Notes: generated by a model from the sequence alone, not told the origin. Numbered from the stretch's first letter, positions 41,860 to 53,284 are shown. The stretch: DNA of 64,000 nucleotides from Alopecurus myosuroides (GCA_028641055.1 CM054060.1:208282445-208346444), one strand, 5' to 3'. Program-made: numbers and translations.

Positions 41860-43955
41860 ACTTCCGAGGAACATAAGATGAATGAGTTTGGGGAATACCG
41901 GCTCGGCGAGCGGGGGATGAAGGGATGCCCGGGTTAAGAGGATCGTCACCCGGAGAGTTCCGGGTTACCCTACGTTTGACTGGGGCAGGTTCCTTCAAGT
42001 TTGATGAATCGATTAAGCGTTGGTTAAGTTCGCACATGTTAGCGTACGAATATGGTTTGGAGGCAATAGAGGAGTAAGGCACCTTGAAGACAACTCCCCG
42101 GGTCCTCCTCTTCGCCCCAACCTCTACTTCTGGTTCAACCTCTCTCTCATCCGACTGTATATCCTCTTTGTCCTCCAGCCCTGGAAACAAGGTACGTTGT
42201 TGGAAAAGGGGAAAAGGTTGATCTAAAAAAGTTAACAAAAGAAAGGATGTGAATGAGACTCGGGTTTACCTTCGTCGCTATCAACCGGCTCCTCGTCTTC
42301 TTCCGAGTTTTTGGAAGGGGGAGGAGTAACTATCTTCCAGAATGCGTCATCTTCCTGAGAGAGAAACACCATGACAAGGGTTAGTAAATGTACATAAGGA
42401 ATATTAGTCGAATGAAGGGATAATCTCTGTGTCTTACTGGAGGAGCCGGGTTATCTCGCGTGAAGGGGTTAAGCCCAGCTATATTCTTGATGGTGTCGAG
42501 TTCCTCGGCTAAGATGGTCTTCATGAGCTTGTTTATGTCACCAGCCGGGTAATTCTTCTCCGAGTATCGGAGAGAGTCGGTAAGGTGCCCGGAGTAGTGA
42601 CACATGAGTTTTGCCCGGGTGCTGTTAGGTTGAATCCGGCAGCTTATCCTAGTTTTAATCAGATTGAGCCCAAGGAGACCATGGGCCGAGAGTACGGCAA
42701 ATTTGTGGAGGAGAGGCTGGATAGACTGCCTCTCGGCCTCAGAAGCAAAAGAGCTGAGATTATCGGAAAGATTGAGGAGATCGTCGGTGAAACTCGGCAA
42801 TGGCTTTTCGCCGGCTAAGGAGGTGTCCTGACAGTAAAAATAAGTTTTCTGCCAGTGTTTGACGTGCGAAGATAGGCTCAAAGTCGGCATAAGGGAGTTT
42901 TTCCGCCTCTGGATGGAGACCCCTCCACAGACTAGGGGGGCCCCATCGCCGCTCTCTCGGCACGGCTTACATTGGAAGAGTTCGAGGAACAAAGCTAAAT
43001 TTGGAGGAATGCACCGATACGATTCACACAAAACTATGAAGTGAGTGATGTTAAGCATGGAGTTGGGGCCGATGTCAAATAACCGGAGCTTGTAGTGGTC
43101 CAGGAGTTCACAGAAGAAAGGGTGACCCGGGGGGCGGAAACCCCGGATCACATGTTCGACAAAGAACACCACCTCGTCAAGACCCGGAGAAGGCCGAGTC
43201 TCCTCGCCGGGTATCCTCCAGTGGATCTCCTCCCTGGTGGGCAGAACACCCGACTCCGTAAGCTCGTCAAGCTTAGCCTTTGTAACAGCCGATCTCGCCC
43301 AGTTGGCGGAGATCGATTGACTCGGCTTTTGCTTTCCGGCCGGGTGTTTTCCCTTCAGCATAGCGCTGGCCTTAGGAGCCATTTGTGAAGATCTAAAAAA
43401 GAGGCAAATGCAGAGTATGAATATCGAGAGATCCGGAAACTACACCTATCCGACTTATTGAGAAGTACTTGCAAAAATTTGGTGGATCGGATCCAGTCAA
43501 GAACACATAGAGGAAAGGTACGCGATTACTAATGGAGAAAGTGTATTGAAAGGCATGCACGTGGATATAACTAAGTGTGAGTTGTGGAAAGTGTGAGATT
43601 GCGAAAATGTGATGATCTAGTGAGAAATAGCGAGGAACTATAGGATAAAGCTAGATCCAATCTATCCGCGCGAAATCCAGATTCAAGATCCAAGAAATAG
43701 AGGGAGCTCACCGGAGGGGTTGAAGGAAACGTGCGACGAAGGGGTCAGCCTCGACGGCGGTGGCGTTTTCGGATTCCCGGCGGCTCGCTTGCGGGCGCTG
43801 CGGCGGAGATTGACGGCGGCATCACGGGTCCGGGCGGCGGCGGCGCGATTCCGGTAGGCTCGACGGCGGTGTGGTTCCGCTGGGTGCGGGCTGGAGCTCG
43901 GGCTCGCACACGCAGGAATGAAGTGGAGAGAGGAGGGAGATGAGAAATGGATATT
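41860..43955 (-). pseudogene. Element D antisense gene, 5' exons (Transposase_28-like family)
   Basis: Minus strand with visible introns. Exon 1 runs from about 43955 to 43712 (5' leader) and donor GTGAGC follows. Exon 2 begins after TTTTTTAG at 43392, has ATG at 43382, and ends at a GTAAGA donor (complement 42432-42437). Exon 3 is 42354-42270, between CTCTCTCAG and GTAAAC. Exon 4 begins after TTTCCAG at 42183 and is cut at 41859. Exon 2 has the plant 'putative gypsy type transposon' pattern: IHWRIPGEE, DEVVFFVEHVIRGFRPPGHP, YKLRLFDIGPNSMLNITHFI, CIPPNLALFLELF. Exons 3-4 are acidic, then basic (VEVGAKRRTRG). Role unknown. Opposite orientation to gag-pol means own promoter and RNA. Confidence 0.8.
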
Positions 43956-43981
43956 GGATCTAGGGTTACCCCTTGGATGCC

Positions 43982-43989
43982 TATTTATA
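43982..43989 (-). promoter_or_regulatory. TATA box of the antisense gene in element D
   Basis: TATAAATA on the minus strand (CACCTATAAATAGGCATCC), about 270 bases before the GTGAGC donor of the leader exon and facing away from the 3' LTR. A closely similar TATAAATA is at the same place in element F (63124-63131). Confidence 0.75.
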
Positions 43990-44366
43990 GGTGAGGGGAG
44001 GAAAAATGCCCTAGGTTTAGGCGGCAAGGGCCAGATTTTCGGAAAAATATTATTCGGCCGGATATTTTGGGATAAGTATTAAAGCGCCCGTTGCGGGATA
44101 TCCGGAAAGGGATTAAAATGGATTGCGAGCGTGATATCCAGACTGATTGGCAACGGTGCGAATCCGGGTCTTGTCACATTTCCTCGGAGTGTTGACCCGG
44201 GAAAATGATGTTTGACTCGGGAAAAACCGGGTTATTATATGGACCGCCTATGGAGCAAGGCCTAGCTATTATCAAAGAATACTAACCCGGTATCTTGTGA
44301 ATTTGAATGTTTATTGTTTTGCAGGGAATAGCGTGCGCTTCATGGTTGATCCCGAGAAGCCCAAGC

Positions 44367-44381
44367 TATTTTGGGGACTAC
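44367..44381 (+). promoter_or_regulatory. Polypurine tract of element D
   Basis: TATTTTGGGGACTAC immediately before the 3' LTR. The TTTTGGGGAC form is typical of Tat-type elements. Confidence 0.75.
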
Positions 44382-44844
44382 TGATGGAGGGATGATAACC
44401 CGGTAGGCTTACACCAAGGGGAAACCAGGGCCAAAGGTAATCGTACAAGACCCGACTCAAGGAAGAGGAGCTTCTAGAAGGCCCAAGAAGGACGTAGGCC
44501 TTGTAACCCGGCCTTTGGGGTTACTATTAGGAAACTTAGGGTTGTGTGCGGTTTCCGGGTAGGATTCCGAGTGTGCCTTGTATAGGAAGCCAGGGAGCCG
44601 GGTAAGATATAAGCCGGCTCCTAGGGTTAGGAAAAGAGAGCTTCACCAGATATTCGAGTATCCCTGTAATACGAGAGCTGATAGTTGTAACCCTAGATCG
44701 GAGACTCGGCGACATTATTACCAGAGCTACCAGATCGATTGATAACATGATTTCCCCTGAGCTAAACCCTCTCCCAAACACCAGAGTCGAATTGCCCCAA
44801 GATAAGTTACCCGTGGTAACGCCTGCCGTGATTATCCCACGACA
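44382..44844 (+). repeat. 3' LTR of element D
   Basis: 463 bp, about 97.4% identical to 32521-32983 by hand comparison. It ends CCCACGACA and is followed by the AATCT target repeat (44845-44849). Confidence 0.96.
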
Positions 44845-45790
44845 AATCTCCTATAAAAACCAGCCAAGCCATTAAACTTCTTATTTGATTAACTTTTATT
44901 GGAATAGAATTTTTTTAATAGCTTTAATTTTAGATTCATGAACTTCAATACCATGCTAAGAAACAACATATCCCATAAATATGACCTTATATTTGCAAAA
45001 TGTGCACTTAGCAAGATTACCATAAAGTTTATTTTCACGTAATACATGCAAAACTTGTCTAATATGATCCACATGCTCATAGTTATTGCGGCTGTAAATT
45101 AATATATCGTCAATACACAACCACAACTTGCCAAAAAAATATCTCAAAACATGTTTCATTAGTCTCATGAAAGTACTAGGTACATTAGTTAAACCAAAAG
45201 GCATCACTAACCATTCATATAAACCAAATTTTGTCTTAAAGGATGTTTTCCACTCATCCCCCTCTTTTATCCTAATTCGATGATAACCACTATGCAAATC
45301 AATTTTAGAGAAAATATCAGCACCACTTAATACATCTAACATGTCTTCCAAACATGGTATAGGATGAAGATAACGAATAGTGATGTTGTTAATTGCTCTA
45401 TAATCTACACACATGCGCCAAGTACCATCTTTCTTAGGCACTCAAATAACAGTAACATCACAAGGAGATAGGCTAATGCGAATATACCCTTTATCAAGAA
45501 GCTCATACTTGTTGTTGAATTTATTTTGTTTATTGGATATTGGTCATATAGGGGGCTCGGTTTGGCAATGTTGCTCCAGGTATCAAATCAATTTTATGCT
45601 CAATGCCACGCAATGGTGGCAACCCTGCTGGTACCTCCTCTGGAAAAATATCATCAAACTCGTGCAACACATCAGAAACACCAATAGAGAGAGGGGTCAT
45701 GTAATTAGAAACCAAAATTTCTCCCTTGTGCATTAGCACTATAGTGACTAAACTAGGATCCTCACTAAACTCTCTCAATTCCCTTTCTGG
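44845..45790 (-). pseudogene. pol: H1 pol: protease-RT linker and reverse transcriptase
   Basis: Minus strand. The linker FDDIFPEEVPAGLPPLRGIE leads to the [62 protein letters not shown]. The active site is CIDD (near 45118), where YxDD is usual, so Tyr has become Cys and activity is doubtful. Further breaks lie at 45440-45530 (stop and frame change before MPKKDGTW) and after GYVVS (44956). The gene continues beyond element D at 32515. Confidence 0.92.
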
Positions 45791-46353
45791 CTAACATGCA
45801 TAGTAGGGTCACTCCCTCACTTTTATTTTTACTACTCAGATTAGTTTTGCTATTTTCACTCACAGAAATATTATTCTCTCGATCCTTCTCAAGATTTACT
45901 TCTATTTTTTGACGAGACTCATTTACAATTTGCTGTGGTGTCATAGGCCTCAAAATTATGTTCTTCTCATGCCAATTCAACTGATAAGTATTTGCGCTCG
46001 CATTGTGTATAGCACTAGTGTCAAACTGCCATGGTCTCCCAAGCAACATGTGACAAACATACATAGGCACCACATGACACTCAATGGTGTCCTTATATGG
46101 TCCAATTTGAAACTCAACTCTCACCATGTAGCTTTGAAACTCAACTCTCACCATGTATCTCACCTTTCATCTCTCCTTTGTCACTCATCCACTGAATATA
46201 AGAAGGATGAGGGTGTGGGATATATCTCAATTTCAGCTTTGCACATAAATCTTTGCTTGCTAAATTTCTGCAACTTCTTCCATCAATAATAACTTTGCAA
46301 GCCATTTGAGGGTCTACAATTGCTTTAGTTTGGAATAGATTGCATCTCTGATT
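45765..46353 (-). pseudogene. pol: H1 pol: protease region
   Basis: Minus strand. IIDGRSCRNLAS (near 46280) is the retropepsin site of the IDGGSC kind, with the second Gly changed to Arg. VRVEFQIGPYKDTIECHVVP and CHMLLGRPWQFDTSAIHNAS follow. A 27 bp in-frame tandem duplication (46106-46132 and 46133-46159) repeats nine codons (VRVEFQSYM/VRVEFQ). A stop lies near 46163 before the duplicated part. Confidence 0.82.
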
Positions 46354-47698
46354 TTATGGACTTGGAACAACACTCAAAGCTTTTTTTGTGCAAATAATAG
46401 AAGGATAATGTGTAGCATATGCATCAAGTGGGCCATCATCATCACAACCATCCTTCTCATTAGGATCAACATCATCACCTGTTTCATACTCATTATCCTC
46501 ATTAAAAAGCATGATCTTCTTATTAGGACAATCTCTCTTGAGGTTCCCTTTCCCTCCACATGTATGGTAGCTCATATCTCTATTTCTTGCCATAGACATA
46601 GTAGATCCACTAGAACTTTCTGCTGGTTGTACTGTTTTTTTGTGTTAGAGGTACTAGTCTCGGGTTTAGAAGGGGTAACACCAAAAAAGTGAGATGTTTG
46701 TGGTGGTGGTGACGAAAAGGCAGAATTTATAGCATTAAATGTCCTCCTAGAACTCATCCTTGCCTCCTCGACCAGCTATGCCTCAGCTTCTCTTGCATGA
46801 TGTAACAATTCATTCATGTCATTATATTGAAGATGCCTCACAATGATCTTGATTTTAGATTGCAAAACTGAGAGAAAATGTTGCATAGTATGTTCTGGTT
46901 CCTCTCTAACCCGAGCTCTTTGGAGAATCAACTCCATCTCTCTATAATATGCATCCATTGACAATGTGCCTTGCTTCAATTGTTGGAATTTATCATAAAG
47001 AGTTATAATGTAATTCTTTGGCACAAATCTATCCCTCATAACTTGCTTCATTGTCCTCCATGTAACAACTTATGGATTACAATTTTCTGCCCTCAATTGT
47101 GTAATATTATCCCACCACAAAAGAACATAGCCATCAAACCCAGAAGATGCAAGTTTATCTTCCTATCCTCAGTGTAGTCATGCAATTTCCAAAGCTTCTC
47201 AATTTTCAGCTCCCACATCAAATATTCCTCCACATCATCAGTATCAAAAGTGAAAGGAGGGATATAAAATTTTGGTTTTCCCAAACCACCATCTTCTCTA
47301 TTGTTTTTTTGGAGATTGTACTCTTCTAACATATGCATTACCCCCACGGCCATGGAGGGCATTACCTCGACCACCCTCCAAATTAGCATCATCATTAGCA
47401 TTGGGATTAATATGGCCTTCATGAGCTCTTTGTTGTTGCACTAGAGTAGCCAAATTAGCAATCTGTCTTGTCAAATTTGTCACAGATTCTTGCAAAACAT
47501 CAACACATTCTTGAGTAGCAGCATCTTCTATTTTCATATCCAAAGTGTTCAATTTTTCCTCAAAGCATCATCATTTTTCTATATTTAGGATGCAATCCTT
47601 TTGTACATTGTATCTCTCAAATCCTCATACTAATTCCACTTCACAATATGCTCAAGTTTCTTCTTAGTCTGCACATCAAAATCATTAGAAGAATCCAT
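46354..47698 (-). pseudogene. gag: H1 gag
   Basis: Minus strand from ATG at 47698-47696 (MDSSNDFDVQTKKKLEHI...), through the coiled segment (CVDVLQESVTNLTRQIANLA, about 47500), the capsid (KPKFYIPPFTFDTDDVEEYL; MKQVMRDRFVPKNYI; LYDKFQQLKQGTLSMDAYYR, 47230-46930) to a zinc knuckle (near 46560) that reads YHTCGGKGNLKRDC. There the first Cys is Tyr and the His is Asn, so metal binding is lost. An acidic stretch follows. Frames change near 47560, 47300 and 47080. It would form the particle core. Confidence 0.87.
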
Positions 47699-49400
47699 GA
47701 TTAATATGTTAGTTAAATAAAACAAATATAGGATGTGGTGTTCTCTCACAACTCACTCAAAACATAAAAGAAAGGTGTATCTGACTGTTCCAAAGTGAAT
47801 ACTTACCAACACGTAATAGTAACTAGTGTGACTTGGTGTGAAGAATAGAATACCAAGGAGTTTTAGATATCACTAAGGCAGAACATGGTATATAGTGGGG
47901 CTTGGTATGGATACCTAACAACACCAAATTACAAACCTATTTGTTGTTTGTGTGATACAAAAATTCACCTAGCAAACACACACCAATATGGAGACAAATG
48001 TGGCAAGCAACTATATGGATGAAAAAGTTGCAATGCACTCGAAAGACACTAGCCAAGCTCAAGGAAAACGTGCACAAGATTGCTCAATTATAGTGTCAAT
48101 GTATAGCAATGATCAAAATAGCCCCAATCACAAATGATGATATAGTACTCTCGGCCTCTTTTGATATTTTTCTGTTTTCTGTTTTCTATTTTTTTATACT
48201 TTTTCAATGTCCAATAACAACTATGACCAAAAATAAAAGATGATAAAAAAAAGACACACTGATATGATGATATTGAGCATCCTGTAAAGAGCACAAAAAG
48301 AGCTAGGCTTGTAGGCAATGTACCTAATTTTATGCTGTAGAAAGGTACTGTCTATGTCTCACGAGTTTAAGAATGGAGATCCTAACGAAATTGCAAAAGA
48401 AAACAAAAATAAAAACACTAAGACTCACCAGATAGCTCACGATAGAGCTGCGAGTTTTTGTTCCGGGCAATAGAGTGGCGCGGTTGTATTTGTAGGTGGG
48501 CGCACATGGCAGCATTTTAATTGATTCTATGCCGGGCAGAGCAGGACACCGAGTCCTACTAGAGCTAGGATGCGCGCGACAGCGTTTTCCACAAATCCAT
48601 GCTGGGCAGGAGACTGACTCCGATTGCAGCTAGGCGCGACAGCGTTTTGCTATGTTCTTTGTCGGGCGGCAACATAGATCCGATACACACTAGAACAAAG
48701 GCGGCAGCGGTTTGGAAACTTTTGGTGCCGCGGCAGCAACTAGGAACCAAATCAAATTAGGAGATCCATGACAGGGATTTGGAGGAAACCGTGCCACGGT
48801 AGAAATCTATCCCAACTCGATAGGAACTAGAGAACATAACTCAGATAGGATCTGTTTTCGATAATTTTTGGGTGGACACTTGAACTAAACTCGAAGAACA
48901 ACTAAGATCCCTAACCCTAAATGAAACTAAATAGACTCAAAAAGAAAAATAGAAATGCAAGATCAACACAAAACATCAATTAGGGATTACAAAATTGGGA
49001 TGATCTAGGCTTTGGCAATGATCTAAACAACTATTTTTGTGGGGATTTTTATGTATAGGTATGAAAAACAACTAAACTACGGGGATGAAATTATCTCACT
49101 GAGGCAACCTAGAAATCTTATATCAATATGATGAGGGGTGACCAGATCTTCTCAATGGGCTCACTGATAATTTGTGGATGATAACTAGTGTCTTGCAACC
49201 AACTCTCCAGCTATTCCCTGTCACCAATTGCAACAACTCGTAACCCCTTGGATATTCGAAAATCTACACTCTTGCATGAGTAGCCATCGACTACAAGTGG
49301 TCCTATATCTTCTAATTCCCAATGGAACATCAGATGACACGTAGAATTTGCAAGTTGGTATACTTCAAGATGAATGCTTCTTGCAATCAAACAAGAGGTT
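47699..49400 (-). other. Presumed LTR and leader between the H1 gag and the H2 pol
   Basis: On the minus strand this lies after the end of one pol (H2) and before the gag start of another (H1), as an LTR plus leader would. I could not fix TG/CA borders, a TATA box or a primer site. 48440-48760 has repeated short units with GACAGCGTTTT and GGGCAG (about 48575-48720). No convincing coding sequence; a minus-strand frame at 49432-49211 is of unknown meaning. Confidence 0.5.
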
Positions 49401-50392
49401 CTAGTTATCCTTTTCTTGAACAACAACATCATTATGTGTAGAAACTAGTAGAGAGCTAGGGATGCCCTTATCATCCTCCCCTTGAAAAGGCGTCGACCTC
49501 GACCCATCAAGGTCATCTCCATAGTATGGTGTCAAATAGGCAACATTGAAGGAATTACTAACACCAAACTCATTTGTGGGAAGATCAATCTTGTATGCAT
49601 TATTAAATTCGGCCAAGCACTTCATATAGACCAGCACCACGTGGCATCAACTTGGACTTGCGCAATGTAGGAAATCTATCCTTGCAAAAATGCACCCATA
49701 CCATATCACCGGGCTGAAATAACACCACCTTGCGCTTCTTGTTAACATGGTCAGCCACATGTTTTCCCTTCTTCTCAATTTCTTCCTTGGTATTCTCATG
49801 AATTTTCCTCACAAAATTTGCACACTTAGATGCCGCCATATTAACTCTCTCTTGTATAGAGGTGACATCAAATCAAGTGGAGTAATGGGTTTGAAACCAT
49901 AAACCACTTCAAATGGAAAAAAATGAGTAGTTGAGTGTACAACCATGTTATAAGAAAACTCCACATGTGGCAAACACTTCTCCCACTCTCGCAGATTTTC
50001 TCTTGATCATGGCTCGCAGTTGTGTTGATAATGTGTGATTTACTACCTCTGTTTGTCCATCAGTTTGGGGGGTGAGAAGTAGTACTAAACAACAAATTTG
50101 TTCCCAGCTCCCCCCATAGTTTCCTCCAAAATTAGCTCATAAACTTCACATCACAATCAGAAACAATATTCTTGGGTACTCCATGCAATCTCACTATGTC
50201 CATGAAAAAAAGATTAGCAATATGCGACGCATCGTAGCTCTTGTGGCATGCAAAAAATGTGACATCTTAGAAAATGTACCCACTACCACAAATATAGAAT
50301 CATATCCTCTCTTAGTCCTAAGTAATCCTAACAAAAAATCCACACTAATATTCTCCCATGGAGTAGTAGGTGCAGGAAGAGGGTATATAAAT
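49401..50392 (-). pseudogene. pol: H2 pol: integrase and C-terminal domain of a second, related element
   Basis: Minus strand: [20 protein letters not shown] (first integrase Asp region), a middle part in broken frames (CPQTDGQT-like region near 50060), then TKEEIEKKGKHVADHVNKKR, FQPGDMVWVHFCKDRFPTLR and FNVAYLTPYYGDDLDGSRST, ending near 49401. It parallels H1 (31560-31650 and 17600-18100) and is clearly related, but with many differences, so it is a separate copy. Its 5' side is cut by LTR E at 50393, and its C-terminal tail differs from H1 after about 49440. Confidence 0.85.
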
Positions 50393-50708
50393 TGTAACAT
50401 CCCTGTTTTGTAAACTAGGGTGTGTGGTGTTGTGTTCATCTCATACATGCATGGAAACAAAAATTTAAACCATGTTCGAACCAATTTAAAACTTGAATTT
50501 AAATGGTTTGAGAAAATACCACAAATAGTACTTAATTTGGTTTCCAAAATCTTGTACTGGAAAATATTTCAAATACACCAAAGAAACACATGGGTTTGTT
50601 GGAAATTTTATAAGCTTTCCAAAAAGTATTTTTGCTAAATTTTCTGTTCACAAAAAGGCCCTCAAAACAGGGATTTCTGTCCTGTTTTTAAATAGAAAAG
50701 GACTTTTC

Positions 50709-50715
50709 TATAAAT
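50709..50715 (+). promoter_or_regulatory. TATA box of LTR E
   Basis: CTATAAATCC at the AT-to-GC transition, in the same relative place as in LTRs A1 and C. Confidence 0.55.
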
Positions 50716-51983
50716 CCTCAAAAGTTCCAGGGGGTTTTCCTGGAAATTCCCCTTTTGTCGTCTTCATCCTCTGCCAGGAGGAGAAGCAGGCAGCTCGCCG
50801 GAACCTCTGCCACCTCCTGCTTCTCTCACCCGCAAGGATAAGAGGGAGCCTATGTCTGCATCTTGCCCTCCTCCCTCTCCTCTCGTAACCCCTCTTCCCC
50901 TGTCCCTCTCTCTGCCCCGGAAGAGGAAACCCTAACCCTACCCAACGAGTCATCGGTCGCCGCCATCGCTCGAGGCCTCCCCGCGATAAGCCAAGGTCTC
51001 CTTCGAACTCGTCATCCTCTCCTCTGTTCCGTCATGGAAGCAATCGAGCTGGGGTGGCTGGGATCCTCGCCGTTGTCCGCATGTTCTCCGCGGCCGGCCG
51101 AGCTCCGCCGTGCACGATTCGCCGCCGTCTGGGCCTCTCCGGCCTCGTAGACCCCTTCATGATGCTCGTGGTGAGATGCCCTTCCTCCCGGTGCCCTCCG
51201 ATTAATTTTTGGTGCACGGTTTCGCGCTCGCTGTCGATCACCACCGTGGGCCGCCACCGCGCAAGCTCGCCGGCGAGCTTCCGGCGACAGCTAGCAAGCG
51301 GCGCCGCCACCAAAAGGTCGGGCTCGGCCTCCTCTAGCCCGTGGAGCGATTGGATTCGGGAGATTCGCGATCAATCCATCGATTGCTTCCACAGCATGGC
51401 CTCTGTGCCATTGATGACGTCACCTGGACGTCATGACGACGTCATAATCCTGTTTTTTTCTATTTATCCAGAAAATGGTTATTAATTACAGAAATAGAAT
51501 AAACTTGAATAATTAATATCTCCCAAAATAAGTCAGAAAAATATGGTTTTGATCAGAAAAATAAACTCTACATGAATATGTCATTTTCACACATGTTTGA
51601 AAAAGTAAAAAAATGAACATTATTTAATATTGTTTACTCATTTAAATTGGAGAAAATAGTTTTTATTCACTAAAATTGGAAAATTAAAAGTTATATACCA
51701 AATTGCTCAAAATGACAAATGCAATCCATTTATGATGTTTTCAAACCCATTTGAGAACTTTAACTTGTACTCACTTTCATAACCGCCCGAAACCCCCTCT
51801 TGGGTCTATTTCGGACTAATTTCAGCAAAAGTGCCTAACTGACATATGAACCCTAGCAACCCAACGATCATGCTTAGGGCTTTATCTCAGTGCATTAACT
51901 TGCTCATGCATACATATTGAATATTGAATCAATGCAATGTGTTGAATGTTCTCTTTCTTTTCGGTGTTGTTTCCCCTCGGTAG

Positions 51984-52094
51984 AATGCGACTCCAAAGTG
52001 AAGGCCATCAACTCCAATGGCGAATACTTGATCCTAACCGACAAGTCAAGCACTTATCCGAGAAGATATTTTTATTGGTTTTCTTATAACCAAG
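51984..52094 (+). other. Exon-like segment 2 of the LTR-borne mini-gene, LTR E
   Basis: After TTTCCCCTCGGTAG there are 111 nt ending CCAAG|GCAAGC. With 2 nt leading and 1 nt trailing the frame is open for 36 codons (CDSKVKAINSNGEYLILTDK ...), exactly the phase of the 78 nt segments in LTRs A1 and A2. The sequence itself is not alike, so only position, signals and phase are shared. Confidence 0.4.
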
Positions 52095-53284
52095 GCAAGC
52101 ATAACCTCTTATCTGCTCATATATGTTTTCCAACGTCATTTGATTCTCGTACTTTGCATTCGATTCTAAAGTATTTGATGTGAGTAGATATAGTTCACCT
52201 ATATACTGCATTGCCTCAATATCCTGATCCACTGCTCCTAGCCGCCATAGATTTGCTTGTGCGCATCGCCAGAGCCTCACACCTGCTTCGCTTAGCTTTA
52301 CATGCTTTCTTACCTCTGCTCCATCCGGTTGATGAATCAGAGCTGCGATAACCTAGTATGATATGATGACGTGGTAAGATGAGCATTATGTGGTTAACCT
52401 GACTAAGGCTTGGACGGGAGGCCACTTGGGAAGTGGTTGTTCGTTCCGTACTTGCCACCCCTAGGAGTAAGGTCAGGCGCAGAAGCCAAGACTGAGCGTA
52501 CAACCACGCGCGATGGCCATCAGCCTTGCCGATCGACTAACTTAGCTGGCTTTATCCATGACTACGTAGTTTTAGATTTCCATTCGGCAACGCAAATAAA
52601 ACCTTTTAAACGGTTTTGAAAACAAAATGCTCCGCTAGGGCGTGGCCGGGGCCAAGTGATGGACGTACACGGATCTTGACCCCGCCTCACAGAGACAGGT
52701 GCCGTCAGGAGGATGGCCAACTCCCTGTTGACGGGTGGCCCTGTCTTGGGTTGACTCATGGATAGAGTCGGGTAAGGTAAAGGTCGTGGCCGACCACACT
52801 CTGCCGGCACATCGACGGAATTGTGCCAATAGCTTGGCATTAAGAGTCGGTTGGTACGTGTGGGTGAAGATCTCACGTCGGTGGTGCTTCAACGTGGACA
52901 TCGTCGAGTAGTTCGGGGTTCCCAGGTAGCAGCCTGGAATCTACGGGCTGGGACATCGCCTTATGTTGCGGCCTCTTAGGCCTTTTTGGTTCTTGTTGAT
53001 TAGCAACATAATTCGCCTTCCGTTGTCTGATGTAATGTTGGTTCGTGTGACCTATGTTTGTAAAGATATACTCTAGTAACACCTTTTTAATGAAGCTTCA
53101 TGTCTAGAGTGTTGCTTTGATCGGTTGTTGGTTTCGAGCTCATCGTTATACAGTTTTGGCTATGTCTGCATAGTTGTCGCAGTCGAGGGGTTGTCGAGCC
53201 GATGATCCATGTCCGAGCCCGCCTGCCGATGTGATTCGGCCTGGGGCTAGGTAACCCCAGTAACACTCGATTGTTGTTGCACTT

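Larger units (their letters stand above)
32521..44844 (+). mobile_element. Element D: complete 12.3 kb Tat-type Ty3/Gypsy retrotransposon
   Basis: Both LTRs are 463 bp and start TGATGGAGGGATG. The target repeat AATCT is at 32516-32520 and 44845-44849. Primer site, sense gag-pol with an additional archaeal-type RNase H, a long 3' region with an antisense spliced gene, and a purine-rich tract are all present. LTRs differ at about 12 sites (2.6% by hand). At the often used grass rate of 1.3e-8 per site per year this is about 1 million years, a rough figure. It is inserted in the H1 pol gene between RT and RNase H. Confidence 0.95.
50393..53280 (+). repeat. Del/Tekay-like LTR E (about 2.9 kb; 3' border approximate)
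   Basis: Begins TGTAACATCCCTG inside the H2 integrase. TATAAAT (50709-50715), GC-rich leader (50760-51170), GTGAG donor (51171), AT-rich intron-like DNA, an exon-like segment (51984-52094) with AAG|GCAAGC, and a terminal block (52960-53000) homologous to the end of LTR A. The 3' end is blurred where copia sequence begins near 53285. The other half of H2 is not found to the right, so this junction is a rearrangement. Left target flank: TAAAT. Confidence 0.75.

Noticed and set aside
48575..48720. Satellite array from GACAGCGTTTT/GGGCAG words
   Set aside because: Units are few, irregular and diverged. Noted inside the presumed LTR only.
50930..50945. Interstitial telomere repeat (CCCTAACCCTA)
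   Set aside because: Only two units in the GC-rich leader of LTR E; short telobox-like words are common in plant leaders.
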